Source: Ruegeria spongiae
GTDB lineage: Bacteria > Pseudomonadota > Alphaproteobacteria > Rhodobacterales > Rhodobacteraceae
Length of the DNA stretch: 64,000 bases
Direction: 5' to 3'
Assembly (NCBI RefSeq): GCF_023502395.1
Contig: NZ_JAMFMB010000002.1
Coordinates: forward strand, 186,001-250,000
Every line of letters begins with the position of its first letter. Position 1 is the stretch's first letter. The notes under the pieces are model-generated. The model saw nothing but the letters and a program-made list of their open reading frames with translations, did no database searches and was not told where the DNA came from. The position numbers and the translations under genes were made by a program. Shown piece by piece: positions 52,127 to 60,950 of this stretch.

Positions 52127-53467
52127 TTATTCGTCCCGGGCGAGCCATTCTTTCCAGCGCAGAACCAGATTGGCCCCGATCTCGCGCAAAGGCTGTGGTG
52201 GCAGCCGCTTTGGCGCGGGTTCAGCGGTGAAATGGCGCGTGATGTCAGAGCTGTGACCGCAGGCAAGTTCAGCCGCACAGATCCCGGTGAGGGTGCCGCG
52301 CGCGGTGCCCAAGCCGTTCTGCACACATCCGGAATAGACCCCGTCCTCGATCTCTCGCGCAACGGACACGCCGTTGAAGCTGAGGCACAAATGTCCGGCC
52401 CAGGCATATTCCATGGCCATCCCGGCAAGCTGTGGAAATCGTTGATCGAACTTGCGCTGCATGACTGATGCGGCCCGTTTCAGGTCGGCCTGTTTCGACA
52501 CCATGCCGGGACGCAGGCTGGCGCAGGTGCGGGTGATGATGCGATTGCCGCCCTGGCCGGTATCAATGCGCCGCATTGTTGTGCCCATCGGGTCGGATGG
52601 CGTGATGCCCCAGCGCGGCTGTCCCCCCAGCGCACGAAGGGCGTCGGCAGGTAATTCGGGCGTCATAACGGCAAACAGAAAAAGCTGCATCAACTGGCCT
52701 CGTGCGATGCCAAAGCTCTCCAGATGTCCATTCACGGTCACGATCACCCGATCGGTGGATACAGCGCCTTTCCCGGTCTGCACCAGCCATCCGCCGCTTT
52801 GCTGTTCGAACCCGGTGACCGCACTGTTCTCAAAGATACCGACGCCTTTGTCCGCCAACCCGGCCCCCAGTCCCCGGATATACCCGGCCGGTTGCAACAT
52901 CACCGTGCCGGGCGTGTAGAGGCCCGCCGCATAATGCGCGCTGCCGGTCAGCTCTTGCATCTGTTGTGCGTCCAGCGTCTCGACCTGCTCGCCGAGGGAT
53001 CTGAGGTGGCTGGCATAGCTTTGGGTATGGGCGATGGCCGCATCCCCGACCGCACCGTTCACCTTGCCGATCGCGTCAAAGAAGTTCGGGTCGATGTCAT
53101 ATTCGGCCACCGCCTTACGGCCAAACCCGATCGCCTGACGGTTCAGCGCGATGATCTTCCGGTCATCCCCGGTCCCGGCGTAATCGTCCGAGGTCAGGTC
53201 ATGCGGCAGATCGATCATAAAGCCGGAATTGCGCCCGGCGGCCCCTTCGGCAAGCCGCCCGGCCTCCAGCACCGCGATCCGCGCACCGGGCTGCAACTGG
53301 GTCAGTCTGCGCGCGGCAGACAGCCCGGCAAAGCCGCCGCCGATGATCACGAAATCCGCGCTCTGATCGCCGGTCAGTTGGCGTGGCTCAGGCTGCGACC
53401 CAAGGATCGCATTCCAGGCCGCCTTTCCACGATGAACAGGCAGCCGCGCGGCGCGGTACCCTGTCAA
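52127..53467 (-). CDS. FAD-dependent amine/amino acid oxidoreductase (PuuB/DadA-like)
   Basis: This 446-aa flavoprotein has the dinucleotide motif FVIIGGGFAGLSAARRLTQ at about 38-57, the GAAGRNSGFMIDL segment characteristic of the OrdL/PuuB group, and a C-terminal YAWAGHLCLSFNG-type flavin contact. It probably oxidises a secondary amine or D-amino acid. It overlaps the upstream aldehyde dehydrogenase gene by 4 bases, so amine oxidation followed by aldehyde oxidation is the likely order. Confidence 0.87.
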   Translation of the reverse strand: MTGYRAARLPVHRGKAAWNAILGSQPEPRQLTGDQSADFVIIGGGFAGLSAARRLTQLQPGARIAVLEAGRLAEGAAGRNSGFMIDLPHDLTSDDYAGTGDDRKIIALNRQAIGFGRKAVAEYDIDPNFFDAIGKVNGAVGDAAIAHTQSYASHLRSLGEQVETLDAQQMQELTGSAHYAAGLYTPGTVMLQPAGYIRGLGAGLADKGVGIFENSAVTGFEQQSGGWLVQTGKGAVSTDRVIVTVNGHLESFGIARGQLMQLFLFAVMTPELPADALRALGGQPRWGITPSDPMGTTMRRIDTGQGGNRIITRTCASLRPGMVSKQADLKRAASVMQRKFDQRFPQLAGMAMEYAWAGHLCLSFNGVSVAREIEDGVYSGCVQNGLGTARGTLTGICAAELACGHSSDITRHFTAEPAPKRLPPQPLREIGANLVLRWKEWLARDE

Positions 53468-54954
53468 TCGACCGCCTCGTCTGCGTCATCGGCAAGGTCG
53501 ATCCAGATCGTCTTGAGCTGGGTGTACTGATCATGCGCGTGGATCCCATTGTCGCGCCCGCCAAAGCCTGATTGCTTGTAGCCCCCGAACGGGGTCGAGA
53601 TATCACCCTCGCCAAAGCAGTTCACCGTCCCGGCCTGCAACGCCCGCGCGCCCCGGATCGCGCGCTTTGCATTGGCGGTGAAGATCGACGCGCAGAGCCC
53701 GTAATCGGTGTCGTTTGCGATGGCGATGGCCTCGTCAAATCCCGAGACCTCGATCACCGAAAGAACCGGTCCAAAAATCTCTTCGCGGGCCAGGGCCACG
53801 TTGTTGCCTGCGAGTTCGATCACTGTGGCCTCGACAAACCCGTCTTCGGCCTTGCCGCCCAGAAGCACGCTCTCAGCTTGTTCCAGATAGCCGCGCACCT
53901 TGTCGAAATGCGCCCGCGAGACCAAGGCGCCCATGCGCGTCTCGGGGGCCAGCGGGTCGCCCACGTTCCACTGCTTGGCGTGATGCGCGATGCGCTGCAG
54001 CAGCGCGTTCTTGACATCCTTGTGCACGATCAGGCGCGAGGATGCCGAGCAGTTTTCGCCCATGTTCCAGAACGCGCCATTGACCACATGGCTCGCCACC
54101 CGGTCGAGGTTTTCGACGTCCTCCAGCACGATGGCCGGGTTCTTGCCGCCCATCTCCAGCACCACTTCCTTGGCATTGCTGTCCGCCGAATAACGCAGGA
54201 AACGCTTGCCGGTCACGGTCGAGCCGGTGAAGGACACCATGTCGATATCCATATGCCGCCCGATGGGTTCACCCACTTCAGCCCCGCCGCCCGGCACCAC
54301 GTTCAGCACGCCGCGCGGCAGACCCGCCTCGGCGGCCAGTTCCGCCACGCGCAAAGCGGTCAGCGATGTTTCCTCGGCCGGTTTCACCACGACCGAGCAA
54401 CCCGCCGCCAGCGCCGGGGCGATCTTCCAGGCCAGCATCAGCAGCGGAAAGTTCCACGGCAGCACCAGACCGACGACGCCAATCGGCTCGCGCACCACCA
54501 TGGCGATGTGATCGTCCGATGCGGGGGCGACCTGATCATAGATCTTGTCGATCATCTCGGCATGCCATTTCAGGCAGTGGATGGTCTCGGGCAGGTCGAC
54601 CGTATCGCAATCATAGATCGTCTTGCCGCTGTCGAGGCTTTCCATCACCGCCAGTTCGCGGGCGTTCCGGGTCATCAGCTTTGCCAGACGGATCAGCACA
54701 TCCTTGCGCGCGGACGGGTGTTGCCGCGACCAGCGCCCGTCATCAAACGCCTTGCGCGCCTTCAGCACCGCAATATCCACATCTTCCGCCGCACAGGCCG
54801 CGATATCGGCCAGCGTCTCGCCGGTGGCAGGGTTGATGGTCTCGAAGGTCCGACCAGAGATAGCGGGGCGATAGCCCCCATCGATGAACGCGCCGTTGGG
54901 CAGGGCCAGACCAGCGGCGAGAGCCTTGTATTCTTCCTGTGTCAGCAATTCCAT
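53464..54954 (-). CDS. Aldehyde dehydrogenase (PuuC-like)
   Basis: This 496-aa ALDH has PWNFPLLMLAWKIAPAL, FTGSTVTGKRF, the Glu in VLEMGGKNP and the Cys in GENCSASSRL. Length and C-terminus (FGGYKQSGFGGRDNGIHAHDQYTQLKTIWID) are those of gamma-glutamyl-gamma-aminobutyraldehyde/betaine-aldehyde-type dehydrogenases. It lies between the DapA-like and FAD oxidoreductase genes in one leftward operon. Confidence 0.9.
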   Translation of the reverse strand: MELLTQEEYKALAAGLALPNGAFIDGGYRPAISGRTFETINPATGETLADIAACAAEDVDIAVLKARKAFDDGRWSRQHPSARKDVLIRLAKLMTRNARELAVMESLDSGKTIYDCDTVDLPETIHCLKWHAEMIDKIYDQVAPASDDHIAMVVREPIGVVGLVLPWNFPLLMLAWKIAPALAAGCSVVVKPAEETSLTALRVAELAAEAGLPRGVLNVVPGGGAEVGEPIGRHMDIDMVSFTGSTVTGKRFLRYSADSNAKEVVLEMGGKNPAIVLEDVENLDRVASHVVNGAFWNMGENCSASSRLIVHKDVKNALLQRIAHHAKQWNVGDPLAPETRMGALVSRAHFDKVRGYLEQAESVLLGGKAEDGFVEATVIELAGNNVALAREEIFGPVLSVIEVSGFDEAIAIANDTDYGLCASIFTANAKRAIRGARALQAGTVNCFGEGDISTPFGGYKQSGFGGRDNGIHAHDQYTQLKTIWIDLADDADEAVD

Positions 54955-54957
54955 GGC

Positions 54958-55875
54958 TCAGCCCTCTGCTCGAATGGTGGCGATCGTGGTCTTCAGCACG
55001 CGCGTCACCTGTTCCAGCGCGCGTTTGTCGTCCTTGTTCAGACCTTTCAGCGGGGCGCGCATCGCGCCCGCCGGGATGCCGTTCATGGTGACACCATGTT
55101 TGATGGTCTGGATGAACTTGCCGCCCTGTTCCAGCACCCGCATCAGCGGCATCAAGGCTGACATGATCCGGCGGCCCTTGTCGAAATCGCCCTCGATCAC
55201 GCAGGCCTGATAGAGCGCCACATGCTCTTCGGGCAGAAAGTTCGAGCCGCCGCAGACCCAGAACGGCGCGCCCCAGGCAAAGAATTCCAGCGCCTGATCA
55301 TCCATGCCGCAGCCCAACTGGATATGCGGATAGTCCCGCGCCAGAAGATGCACCCGGTTGATGTCGCCAGAGCTTTCCTTGATCCCGCAGAAATTGCGCG
55401 ACCGGCCGACGCGGTCCAGAAACGCCGCGCCCATCATCGTGCCGGTGCGGTGCGGGTAGTTATAGAGCATGACCGGCAGATCCGCCGCCTTGTCGATGGC
55501 CAGCGCGTTAAGCGCGTTTTCTCGATCGGTCGGCACGGCATAAGGCGGTGAGGCCAGCAAGATGGCGTCGGCCCCCATGTCGCGTGCGGCAGAAGCGAGA
55601 GAGATCGAGTCCTCCGTCAGCATAGTCCCGGTGCCAATAACCAGCGGCAGACGGCCTGCGATCCTGTCTTTGGTGAACCGCGCAAGCTCCAGCCGCTCGG
55701 GGACGGTCTGGGCATAGTTCTCGCCCGTGGACCCGCCCGAGATCATCCCGTGCACGCCCTTTTCGATCAGAAACTCGATGACGTCGGCAAGCGCCTCCCA
55801 ATTGACGCTCCGGTCGTCGTGATAGGGGGTGACAACCGGCGTGTAGATGCCTTGGAATTGAAAAAGTGGGGTCAT
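54958..55875 (-). CDS. Dihydrodipicolinate synthase (DapA)-family lyase
   Basis: This 305-aa TIM-barrel class I aldolase has GGSTGENYAQT (substrate carboxylate loop), the Tyr in MLYNYPHRTG and the Schiff-base Lys in GIKESSGD. The catabolic setting makes lysine biosynthesis unlikely; relatives act as keto-acid aldolases or as the hydroxyproline-pathway deaminase. It is 3 bp upstream of the aldehyde dehydrogenase gene in reading direction and 7 bp after the GntR regulator. Confidence 0.88.
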   Translation of the reverse strand: MTPLFQFQGIYTPVVTPYHDDRSVNWEALADVIEFLIEKGVHGMISGGSTGENYAQTVPERLELARFTKDRIAGRLPLVIGTGTMLTEDSISLASAARDMGADAILLASPPYAVPTDRENALNALAIDKAADLPVMLYNYPHRTGTMMGAAFLDRVGRSRNFCGIKESSGDINRVHLLARDYPHIQLGCGMDDQALEFFAWGAPFWVCGGSNFLPEEHVALYQACVIEGDFDKGRRIMSALMPLMRVLEQGGKFIQTIKHGVTMNGIPAGAMRAPLKGLNKDDKRALEQVTRVLKTTIATIRAEG

Positions 55876-55882
55876 CTGATCC

Positions 55883-56620
55883 TCATGCGGGGGTCTTGCG
55901 CGACAACTCGCCCATGGGCATGTCCAGCGCGGCGGGCATCACAAACAGTTCGATCTGGTTGCGCGACAGGTTCCAGTGATCTTCGGCCAGTTGCGCCGCC
56001 GCACCCTCGTCCTGTGCCTCGATTGCGGCGATGATGGCGTCGTGCTGCTGGCACGCCTCGGTCAGGTTCTGCGCCATCTGTTGTGTCTGAGGCCGGTAGA
56101 AGGTCATCGAAATCCGGGCGTGGTCGATCAGCAGCCGGTTCAGCGATGGCAGCAGATAGATATTGCCCGCCATTTCGCCGGTGATCTGGTGGAAGTGATT
56201 GTTGGCCAAAGCACGATTCTCGGTTGAGCCGGCCCGCAGGGCTTCGCGAAATTCGACCTGCGCCAGCTTCAGCGCCTCGATCTGCTGCGCCGTGGCATTC
56301 AGCGCGGCCAGCCGCATCACCGCACCATAGATCATCGGCGCGGCAAGGAAAAAGTCCCTCAGCGTGGTATGCGACAGATCGGACACCCGCGCGCCGCGAT
56401 TGAGGCGCAAGGTCAGGTACCCTTCGCCTGCCAGTTCCCGAAGCACTTCGCGCAGCGGTGTGCGGGAGACATCGAACGCGTCACATAGCTGCGTCTCGTC
56501 CAGATCCGCGCCCGGTTCCAGCGCAAGTGTCAGCACCGAGCGTTTCAAATGCTCCGCGAGCCTGACCTTGCGATCGCCAACACTGTCATTCACCGCTGAT
56601 TCTCCCATTGCCAAAGACAT
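55883..56620 (-). CDS. GntR-family (FCD domain) transcriptional regulator
   Basis: This 245-aa regulator has an N-terminal winged HTH (LDETQLCDAFDVSRTPLREVLRELAGEGYLTL) and an all-helical FCD ligand domain. It is the first gene of the leftward catabolic operon and probably its repressor. The ATG at 56620 is chosen because ACAGGAT lies just upstream; the longer frame reaches into the operator region. A TTGTATACAA palindrome lies about 20 bp upstream. Confidence 0.88.
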   Translation of the reverse strand: MSLAMGESAVNDSVGDRKVRLAEHLKRSVLTLALEPGADLDETQLCDAFDVSRTPLREVLRELAGEGYLTLRLNRGARVSDLSHTTLRDFFLAAPMIYGAVMRLAALNATAQQIEALKLAQVEFREALRAGSTENRALANNHFHQITGEMAGNIYLLPSLNRLLIDHARISMTFYRPQTQQMAQNLTEACQQHDAIIAAIEAQDEGAAAQLAEDHWNLSRNQIELFVMPAALDMPMGELSRKTPA

Positions 56621-56641
56621 CGTATCCTGTAAGAATACATA

Positions 56642-56651
56642 TTGTATACAA
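56642..56651. promoter_or_regulatory. Palindromic GntR-type operator
   Basis: TTGTATACAA, a perfect 10-bp palindrome in AT-rich sequence between the divergent GntR and GlxA-type regulator genes. GntR/FCD regulators commonly bind TNGTATACNA-like sites. Confidence 0.6.
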
Positions 56652-56684
56652 AATAGCGACCCGCAGGGTCGCAGGACCGACATC

Positions 56685-57635
56685 ATGGCGACGCCGCTTC
56701 ACTTTTGCTTCATTCTGGTCGAGGAGTTCTCGCATCTCGCGTTCTCCTGCGCGGTGGAGCCATTGCGCATCGCCAATCTGGTCAGTGGCGCGGAGCTGTA
56801 CCGATGGTCGCTGGTTTCCGAGGATGGCACGGTGGCGACCTGCTCGAACGGGACGGTCACGCAGGTCCATCATGGGCTGTCCGATATCCCGAAATGCGAG
56901 CGTCTGTTCGTGCTGTCCGGCATCAATATGCGTGACCATGTGAGCAAGCCGTTGCTTGCGACATTGCGGCGGGAACGCTCGGTTGGCACCCAGATCGGGG
57001 CGCTGTGTTCCGGCGCGTGGATCTTGGCCGAGGCCGGGTTCCTCGATGGGCGGCGGGCGGCGATCCATTGGGAATACCACGACAGCTTCATGGAGCATTT
57101 CCCCGAGGCCAATCTCGTGCGCAGCGTCTTTGTCGCTGATGGCAAGCACATCACCGCGTCAGGTGGAACGGCGACCGCCGATCTGATGCTGCATCTGATC
57201 GAGCAGGACCATGGCCGCGACCTGTCGGTCGAGGTGGCTGATCAGATGGTCTATAATGCCGTGCGCGATGCCAGCGCCGCGCAACGCGTGTCGCTGCAAT
57301 CGCGCAACGGGATGCGCAACGCGCATCTGTCAAAGGCGATCAAGATCATGCGGGTGCGCACCGACAGGGCTATCTCGCCCTCTGACATTGCCGATGAAAT
57401 CGGGATATCGACCCGGCAGTTGGAACGGCTGTTCGGCCGCTATCTGAATACCTCGCCCAAGAAATACCACATGGAGCTGCGGCTCGAGCGGGCACGCAAC
57501 TTGCTGATCCAGTCCGAGGCCTCGATCATCGACATCGCTGTATCCTGCGGGTTCGAATCCGCCGGGCATTTTGCCCGCGTCTATCGCGCGGCCTACGGCC
57601 TGCCACCGACCCAGCAGCGCGACCGCATCACATAA
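56685..57635 (+). CDS. GlxA-type AraC regulator with DJ-1/PfpI domain
   Basis: This 316-aa protein has an N-terminal class I glutamine amidotransferase-like (DJ-1/PfpI) sensor domain with the nucleophile-elbow segment IGALCSGAWILAEAG, and a C-terminal AraC double HTH (PSDIADEIGISTRQLERLFGRY, IIDIAVSCGFESAGHFARVYRAAYG). This is the architecture of GbdR/CdhR-like activators of glycine betaine, carnitine and amino-acid catabolism. It is divergent from the GntR-led operon and may co-regulate it. The ATG at 56685 is 64 bp from the GntR start. Confidence 0.9.
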   Translation: MATPLHFCFILVEEFSHLAFSCAVEPLRIANLVSGAELYRWSLVSEDGTVATCSNGTVTQVHHGLSDIPKCERLFVLSGINMRDHVSKPLLATLRRERSVGTQIGALCSGAWILAEAGFLDGRRAAIHWEYHDSFMEHFPEANLVRSVFVADGKHITASGGTATADLMLHLIEQDHGRDLSVEVADQMVYNAVRDASAAQRVSLQSRNGMRNAHLSKAIKIMRVRTDRAISPSDIADEIGISTRQLERLFGRYLNTSPKKYHMELRLERARNLLIQSEASIIDIAVSCGFESAGHFARVYRAAYGLPPTQQRDRIT

Positions 57636-57729
57636 CGCGTGGTCCCGGATCAGAGATAACCCGACGTTAGGGTAACAGAGCGGTGTTTCCGCCCTATGTA
57701 GTCAAGACACGTTCCATCAGGAGAATTCC

Positions 57730-58512
57730 ATGACCAAGACAGCGCTTGTCACCGGTGCGTCTTCCGGCATTGGCCGCGAATTCGCGCGTTATCACGCCTC
57801 GAAGGGTGGCAATGTCATCATCACCGCCCGTCGCGTCGAGCAGCTGGAGGCGCTCAAATCCGAACTGGAAGCGGCCCATGGTGTGACCGTGACCGTCATC
57901 GCGCTGGATCTGGGCGCGCCGGGTGGGGCGGCCAAGCTGCATGAGGCGGTCAAGGCCACCGGGATCAGGGTCGATTACCTGATCAACAACGCAGGCTTTG
58001 GCGGGCGCGGCGCGTTTCTGGAGCGCGAACTGTCGGAAGATCTCGACATGATCCGGTTGAATGTCGAGGCTCTGGTCTCGCTTTGCCACATGTTCGGCAA
58101 CGATATGGTGGCCGCAGGTGGCGGCAAGATCCTCAATGTCAGCTCAACCGCTTCTTATATGCCCGGCCCCCTGCAGGCGACCTATTTCGCCACCAAGGCC
58201 TATGTGTCGAATTTCAGCCAGGCACTGGCCGAAGAGCTGCGCGGCAAAGGCGTGACCGTGACCGCGCTGGAGCCCGGCTATGTGCCCACCGAATTTGCCG
58301 CCCGCGCCGATCTGGAGGGCACCAAGCTGGCCTCGCAGAAAGGCATGACACCGGCGGATGTGGCCAAGATCGGCTATGACGCCATGGAGGCGGGCAAGCT
58401 GTACGTCATCAACGAGAAGTCTCTGGCCTTCACCCTGAAATGGGTCCTGCCCTTCCTGCCCCGCCGCATGAACCTGAACATGGTGCGGAAGATGCAGGAA
58501 AAGGGAGTCTGA
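57730..58512 (+). CDS. SDR-family oxidoreductase
   Basis: This 260-aa classical short-chain dehydrogenase has TGASSGIGREFARYHAS, NNAGFGGRG, Ser in NVSSTAS and YFATKAYVSNFS (Phe in the position before Thr-Lys, Tyr at the start). A basic, hydrophobic C-terminus (WVLPFLPRRMNLNMVRKMQ) resembles DltE-like SDRs. The start follows AGGAGAATTCC. It stands alone between the GlxA-type regulator and the CxxC protein. Confidence 0.87.
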   Translation: MTKTALVTGASSGIGREFARYHASKGGNVIITARRVEQLEALKSELEAAHGVTVTVIALDLGAPGGAAKLHEAVKATGIRVDYLINNAGFGGRGAFLERELSEDLDMIRLNVEALVSLCHMFGNDMVAAGGGKILNVSSTASYMPGPLQATYFATKAYVSNFSQALAEELRGKGVTVTALEPGYVPTEFAARADLEGTKLASQKGMTPADVAKIGYDAMEAGKLYVINEKSLAFTLKWVLPFLPRRMNLNMVRKMQEKGV

Positions 58513-58602
58513 GCCAGTGGGAGCTGGTGCGGGCGTTGTAGATGCTAGAGCTGGCCCCTCGTCTGAGAGAGGCCAGCGTGGGCAAGAGGTAACGCACGCA
58601 AT

Positions 58603-58896
58603 CTACTCGTCGAATAGATCGTCTATGCCCTCTGGGCGCTTCTTTGAAAGACCGCGCCCCCTGGTGAAGCAAGGATGTAGCGTTCCAAGGTGACTTAGAC
58701 CTGCCTCAAAATGAGCCCATCCGCCTTTCTTGCTTTTGGTTGTGTGTATTCGGGCTCCGCAATGCGGGCATTTGCTGCTTCCCGAGCTGCCAGATCTGGA
58801 GCTTCCCGCTTTCTCTGGTTTCCAATAGTAACTCTCGGGAACGTGGATAAATTTGCCGTTTCGGTAATATGAATAGCTTCTTCTTTTTCTCCACAA
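58603..58896 (-). CDS. Small CxxC zinc-ribbon-like protein of unknown function
   Basis: This is a 97-aa basic protein with an aromatic-rich N-terminus (RKRRSYSYYRNGKFIHVPES), a Ser/Gly linker and a putative zinc site: CPHCGARIH, with further His and Cys in SHLGTLHPCFTRGRG. It ends in an acidic tail (GIDDLFDE). The only start candidates are non-ATG; TTG at 58896 is used, with AGAGG about 11 bp upstream. Codon use is more AT-rich than in the neighbours, suggesting foreign origin. No function is recognised. It could be a nucleic-acid-binding protein. Confidence 0.5.
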   Translation of the reverse strand: MWRKRRSYSYYRNGKFIHVPESYYWKPEKAGSSRSGSSGSSKCPHCGARIHTTKSKKGGWAHFEAGLSHLGTLHPCFTRGRGLSKKRPEGIDDLFDE

Positions 58897-59028
58897 GTCT
58901 TTGTAGGCCTCTGATTAAAGGTTGCTGGACGATCATCTTCAAGTGGTTTATGGGCGGGAAAATTCAATGTCTGCGGGTTTAAGGATTGGGTCTCGCGGCC
59001 AAGTCCAATCTGTGGCCCAAACTTTCCC

Positions 59029-59057
59029 TTGCCACCCCACACCGAACCCCCTATAGA
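59029..59057 (+). promoter_or_regulatory. Housekeeping-type promoter of the ribosomal protein block
   Basis: TTGCCA (59029-59034), a 17-bp spacer and TATAGA (59052-59057) give a good sigma70-type promoter pointing at rpmC, with a start point expected near 59064. Confidence 0.6.
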
Positions 59058-59073
59058 GCGGCATCTTGCGTGT

Positions 59074-59102
59074 CCCCCGGCCTTGTCGGGGGATTCGTTT
59101 TT
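59074..59102 (+). terminator. Terminator-like hairpin in the rpmC leader
   Basis: CCCCCG-GCCTTGT-CGGGGG followed by ATTCGTTTTT, about 10 bases after the predicted transcription start and 75 bases before rpmC. A second hairpin (CACCAG...CTGGTG, about 59112-59155) abuts a TTTT and the rpmC ribosome site. Confidence 0.65.
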
Positions 59103-59176
59103 ATCATTCATCCACCAGGCCCAAGGTCACCCGGGCAATTCGGGGCCTTCTGGTGTTTTGAGAAAAGGAAAAGGCG

Positions 59177-59383
59177 ATGAACGCCAACGAACTGCGTGAC
59201 AAGACGCCGGACCAGCTCCGCGAGGAACTGGCCAATCTGAAAAAAGAAAGCTTCAACTTGCGCTTCCAGCAGGCCACCGGCTCGATGGAAAGCACCGCTG
59301 GCATCAAGGCAGCCCGCCGTAATGCCGCACGTGTGAAGACCATTCTGAACGAAAAGGCCGCTGCCGCGGCATCGCAGGAGTAA
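59177..59383 (+). CDS. rpmC: 50S ribosomal protein L29
   Basis: This 68-aa two-helix protein sits at the peptide exit tunnel of the 50S subunit. The pattern [24 protein letters not shown] is diagnostic. It is the first gene of the ribosomal block; the usual upstream neighbour rplP is absent. A ribosome site AAAAGGAAAAGG precedes it. Confidence 0.95.
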   Translation: MNANELRDKTPDQLREELANLKKESFNLRFQQATGSMESTAGIKAARRNAARVKTILNEKAAAAASQE

Positions 59384-59387
59384 TCAG

Positions 59388-59618
59388 ATGCCCAAGCGTA
59401 TCCTTACAGGCACCGTGACCAGCGACGCCAATGCACAGACCGTAACCGTTTCCGTCGAGCGCCGCTTTACGCACCCGGTTCTGAAAAAGACCATTCGTAA
59501 GTCCAAGAAATACCGGGCGCACGATGAGAAGAATACCTTCAAGGTAGGTGACTCGGTCCGCATCATCGAATGCGCGCCGAAATCGAAAACCAAACGTTGG
59601 GAGGTTCTGGAGGCGTAA
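59388..59618 (+). CDS. rpsQ: 30S ribosomal protein S17
   Basis: This 76-aa OB-fold protein binds the 5' domain of 16S rRNA early in assembly. [34 protein letters not shown] matches the family. It lies 4 bp after rpmC and 77 bp before rplN, a wider gap than elsewhere in the block. Confidence 0.96.
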   Translation: MPKRILTGTVTSDANAQTVTVSVERRFTHPVLKKTIRKSKKYRAHDEKNTFKVGDSVRIIECAPKSKTKRWEVLEA

Positions 59619-59695
59619 GCCTGCAGGATTTTTCCTATTTGTCGAAACCCTGGGGGATCTAACTAGACCAGCCCCCACAGGTCGGGAGAAACCAC

Positions 59696-60064
59696 ATGAT
59701 CCAGATGCAGACCAATCTGGATGTCGCTGACAACTCCGGCGCACGCCGAGTTCAGTGCATCAAGGTCCTGGGTGGTTCCAAGCGTAAATACGCCTCCGTC
59801 GGCGACATCATTGTCGTCTCGGTGAAGGAAGCCATCCCGCGCGGCCGCGTGAAGAAAGGGGACGTCCGCAAGGCCGTCGTCGTACGCACCGCCAAAGAAG
59901 TCCGTCGCGAAGACGGCACCGCGATCCGTTTCGATCGCAACGCCGCCGTCATTCTGAACAACAACAACGAGCCGGTCGGTACCCGTATCTTTGGCCCCGT
60001 TGTTCGCGAGCTGCGCGGCAAGAATTTCATGAAGATCATCTCGCTGGCTCCGGAGGTGCTCTGA
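59696..60064 (+). CDS. rplN: 50S ribosomal protein L14
   Basis: This 122-aa protein is of the standard family length ([24 protein letters not shown] at the N-terminus; [23 protein letters not shown] at the end). L14 forms part of the intersubunit bridge region of the 50S subunit. Its stop codon overlaps the rplX start by one base (TGATG), so the two are translationally coupled. Confidence 0.97.
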   Translation: MIQMQTNLDVADNSGARRVQCIKVLGGSKRKYASVGDIIVVSVKEAIPRGRVKKGDVRKAVVVRTAKEVRREDGTAIRFDRNAAVILNNNNEPVGTRIFGPVVRELRGKNFMKIISLAPEVL

Positions 60065-60375
60065 TGGCTGCGAAACTGAAAAAAGGCGACAAGGTCGTCG
60101 TGCTCTCCGGCAAGGACAAGGGCAAGGAAGGCACCATTGCCTCCGTTGACCCGAAAGCCGGCAAAGCTGTTGTTGATGGCCTGAACATCGCCATCCGTCA
60201 CACCCGTCAGTCCCAGAGCGAACAAGGCGGCCGCCTGCCCAAGGCCCTGCCGATCGAGCTGAGCAACCTGGCCTATCTTGATGCAAACGGCAAACCGACC
60301 CGCGTTGGCTTCCGCATGGAAGGTGACAAGAAGGTCCGCTTCGCCAAGACCACGGGGGACGTGATCGATGCTTGA
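60064..60375 (+). CDS. rplX: 50S ribosomal protein L24
   Basis: This 103-aa protein has an N-terminal KOW motif ([20 protein letters not shown]). L24 initiates assembly of the 50S subunit at the 5' end of 23S rRNA. It overlaps rplE by 8 bases, so the intercistronic region that carries the S8 regulatory site in E. coli is missing in that form. Confidence 0.97.
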   Translation: MAAKLKKGDKVVVLSGKDKGKEGTIASVDPKAGKAVVDGLNIAIRHTRQSQSEQGGRLPKALPIELSNLAYLDANGKPTRVGFRMEGDKKVRFAKTTGDVIDA

Positions 60376-60931
60376 TAACGCAACCTATACCCCGCGCCTC
60401 AAGTCCGCTTACAAGGACACCATCCGGGCCGCTCTGAAAGAAGAGTTCGGCTACAAGAACGAGATGATGATCCCCAAGCTGGACAAGATCGTTCTGAACA
60501 TCGGCTGCGGTGCCGAAGCGGTCAAGGACAGCAAGAAGGCCAAGTCGGCGCAAGCAGACCTGACCGCAATTGCTGGCCAGCAGGCCGTGATCACCAAAGC
60601 GAAAAAGTCGATCGCTGGCTTCCGCGTTCGTGAGGAAATGCCGCTGGGCTCGAAAGTGACCCTGCGCGGTGACCGCATGTACGATTTCCTGGATCGCCTG
60701 GTCACCATCGCGATGCCGCGCATCCGTGACTTCCGCGGCGTGTCCGGCAGCTCTTTCGACGGTCGTGGCAACTATGCCATGGGCATCAAAGAGCACATCG
60801 TGTTCCCCGAGATCGATTTCGACAAGGTCGATGAGGCCTGGGGCATGGACATCGTAATTGGCACCACAGCGAAAACCGACGCTGAAGCAAAGGCACTGTT
60901 GAAAGCATTCAACATGCCCTTCAACAGCTGA
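60368..60931 (+). CDS. rplE: 50S ribosomal protein L5
   Basis: This 187-aa protein binds 5S rRNA and contacts tRNA in the P site. Family segments [38 protein letters not shown] and [17 protein letters not shown] are all present. The start lies inside the end of rplX. Confidence 0.97.
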   Translation: MLDNATYTPRLKSAYKDTIRAALKEEFGYKNEMMIPKLDKIVLNIGCGAEAVKDSKKAKSAQADLTAIAGQQAVITKAKKSIAGFRVREEMPLGSKVTLRGDRMYDFLDRLVTIAMPRIRDFRGVSGSSFDGRGNYAMGIKEHIVFPEIDFDKVDEAWGMDIVIGTTAKTDAEAKALLKAFNMPFNS

Positions 60932-60950
60932 AGCGCGGGAAGGAAAAGAC

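Noticed and set aside
58695-59111. A 138-codon open frame on the minus strand opposite the rpmC leader
   Set aside because: The composition is low-complexity, no family pattern is seen, and it overlaps both the CxxC protein and a good promoter/terminator region.
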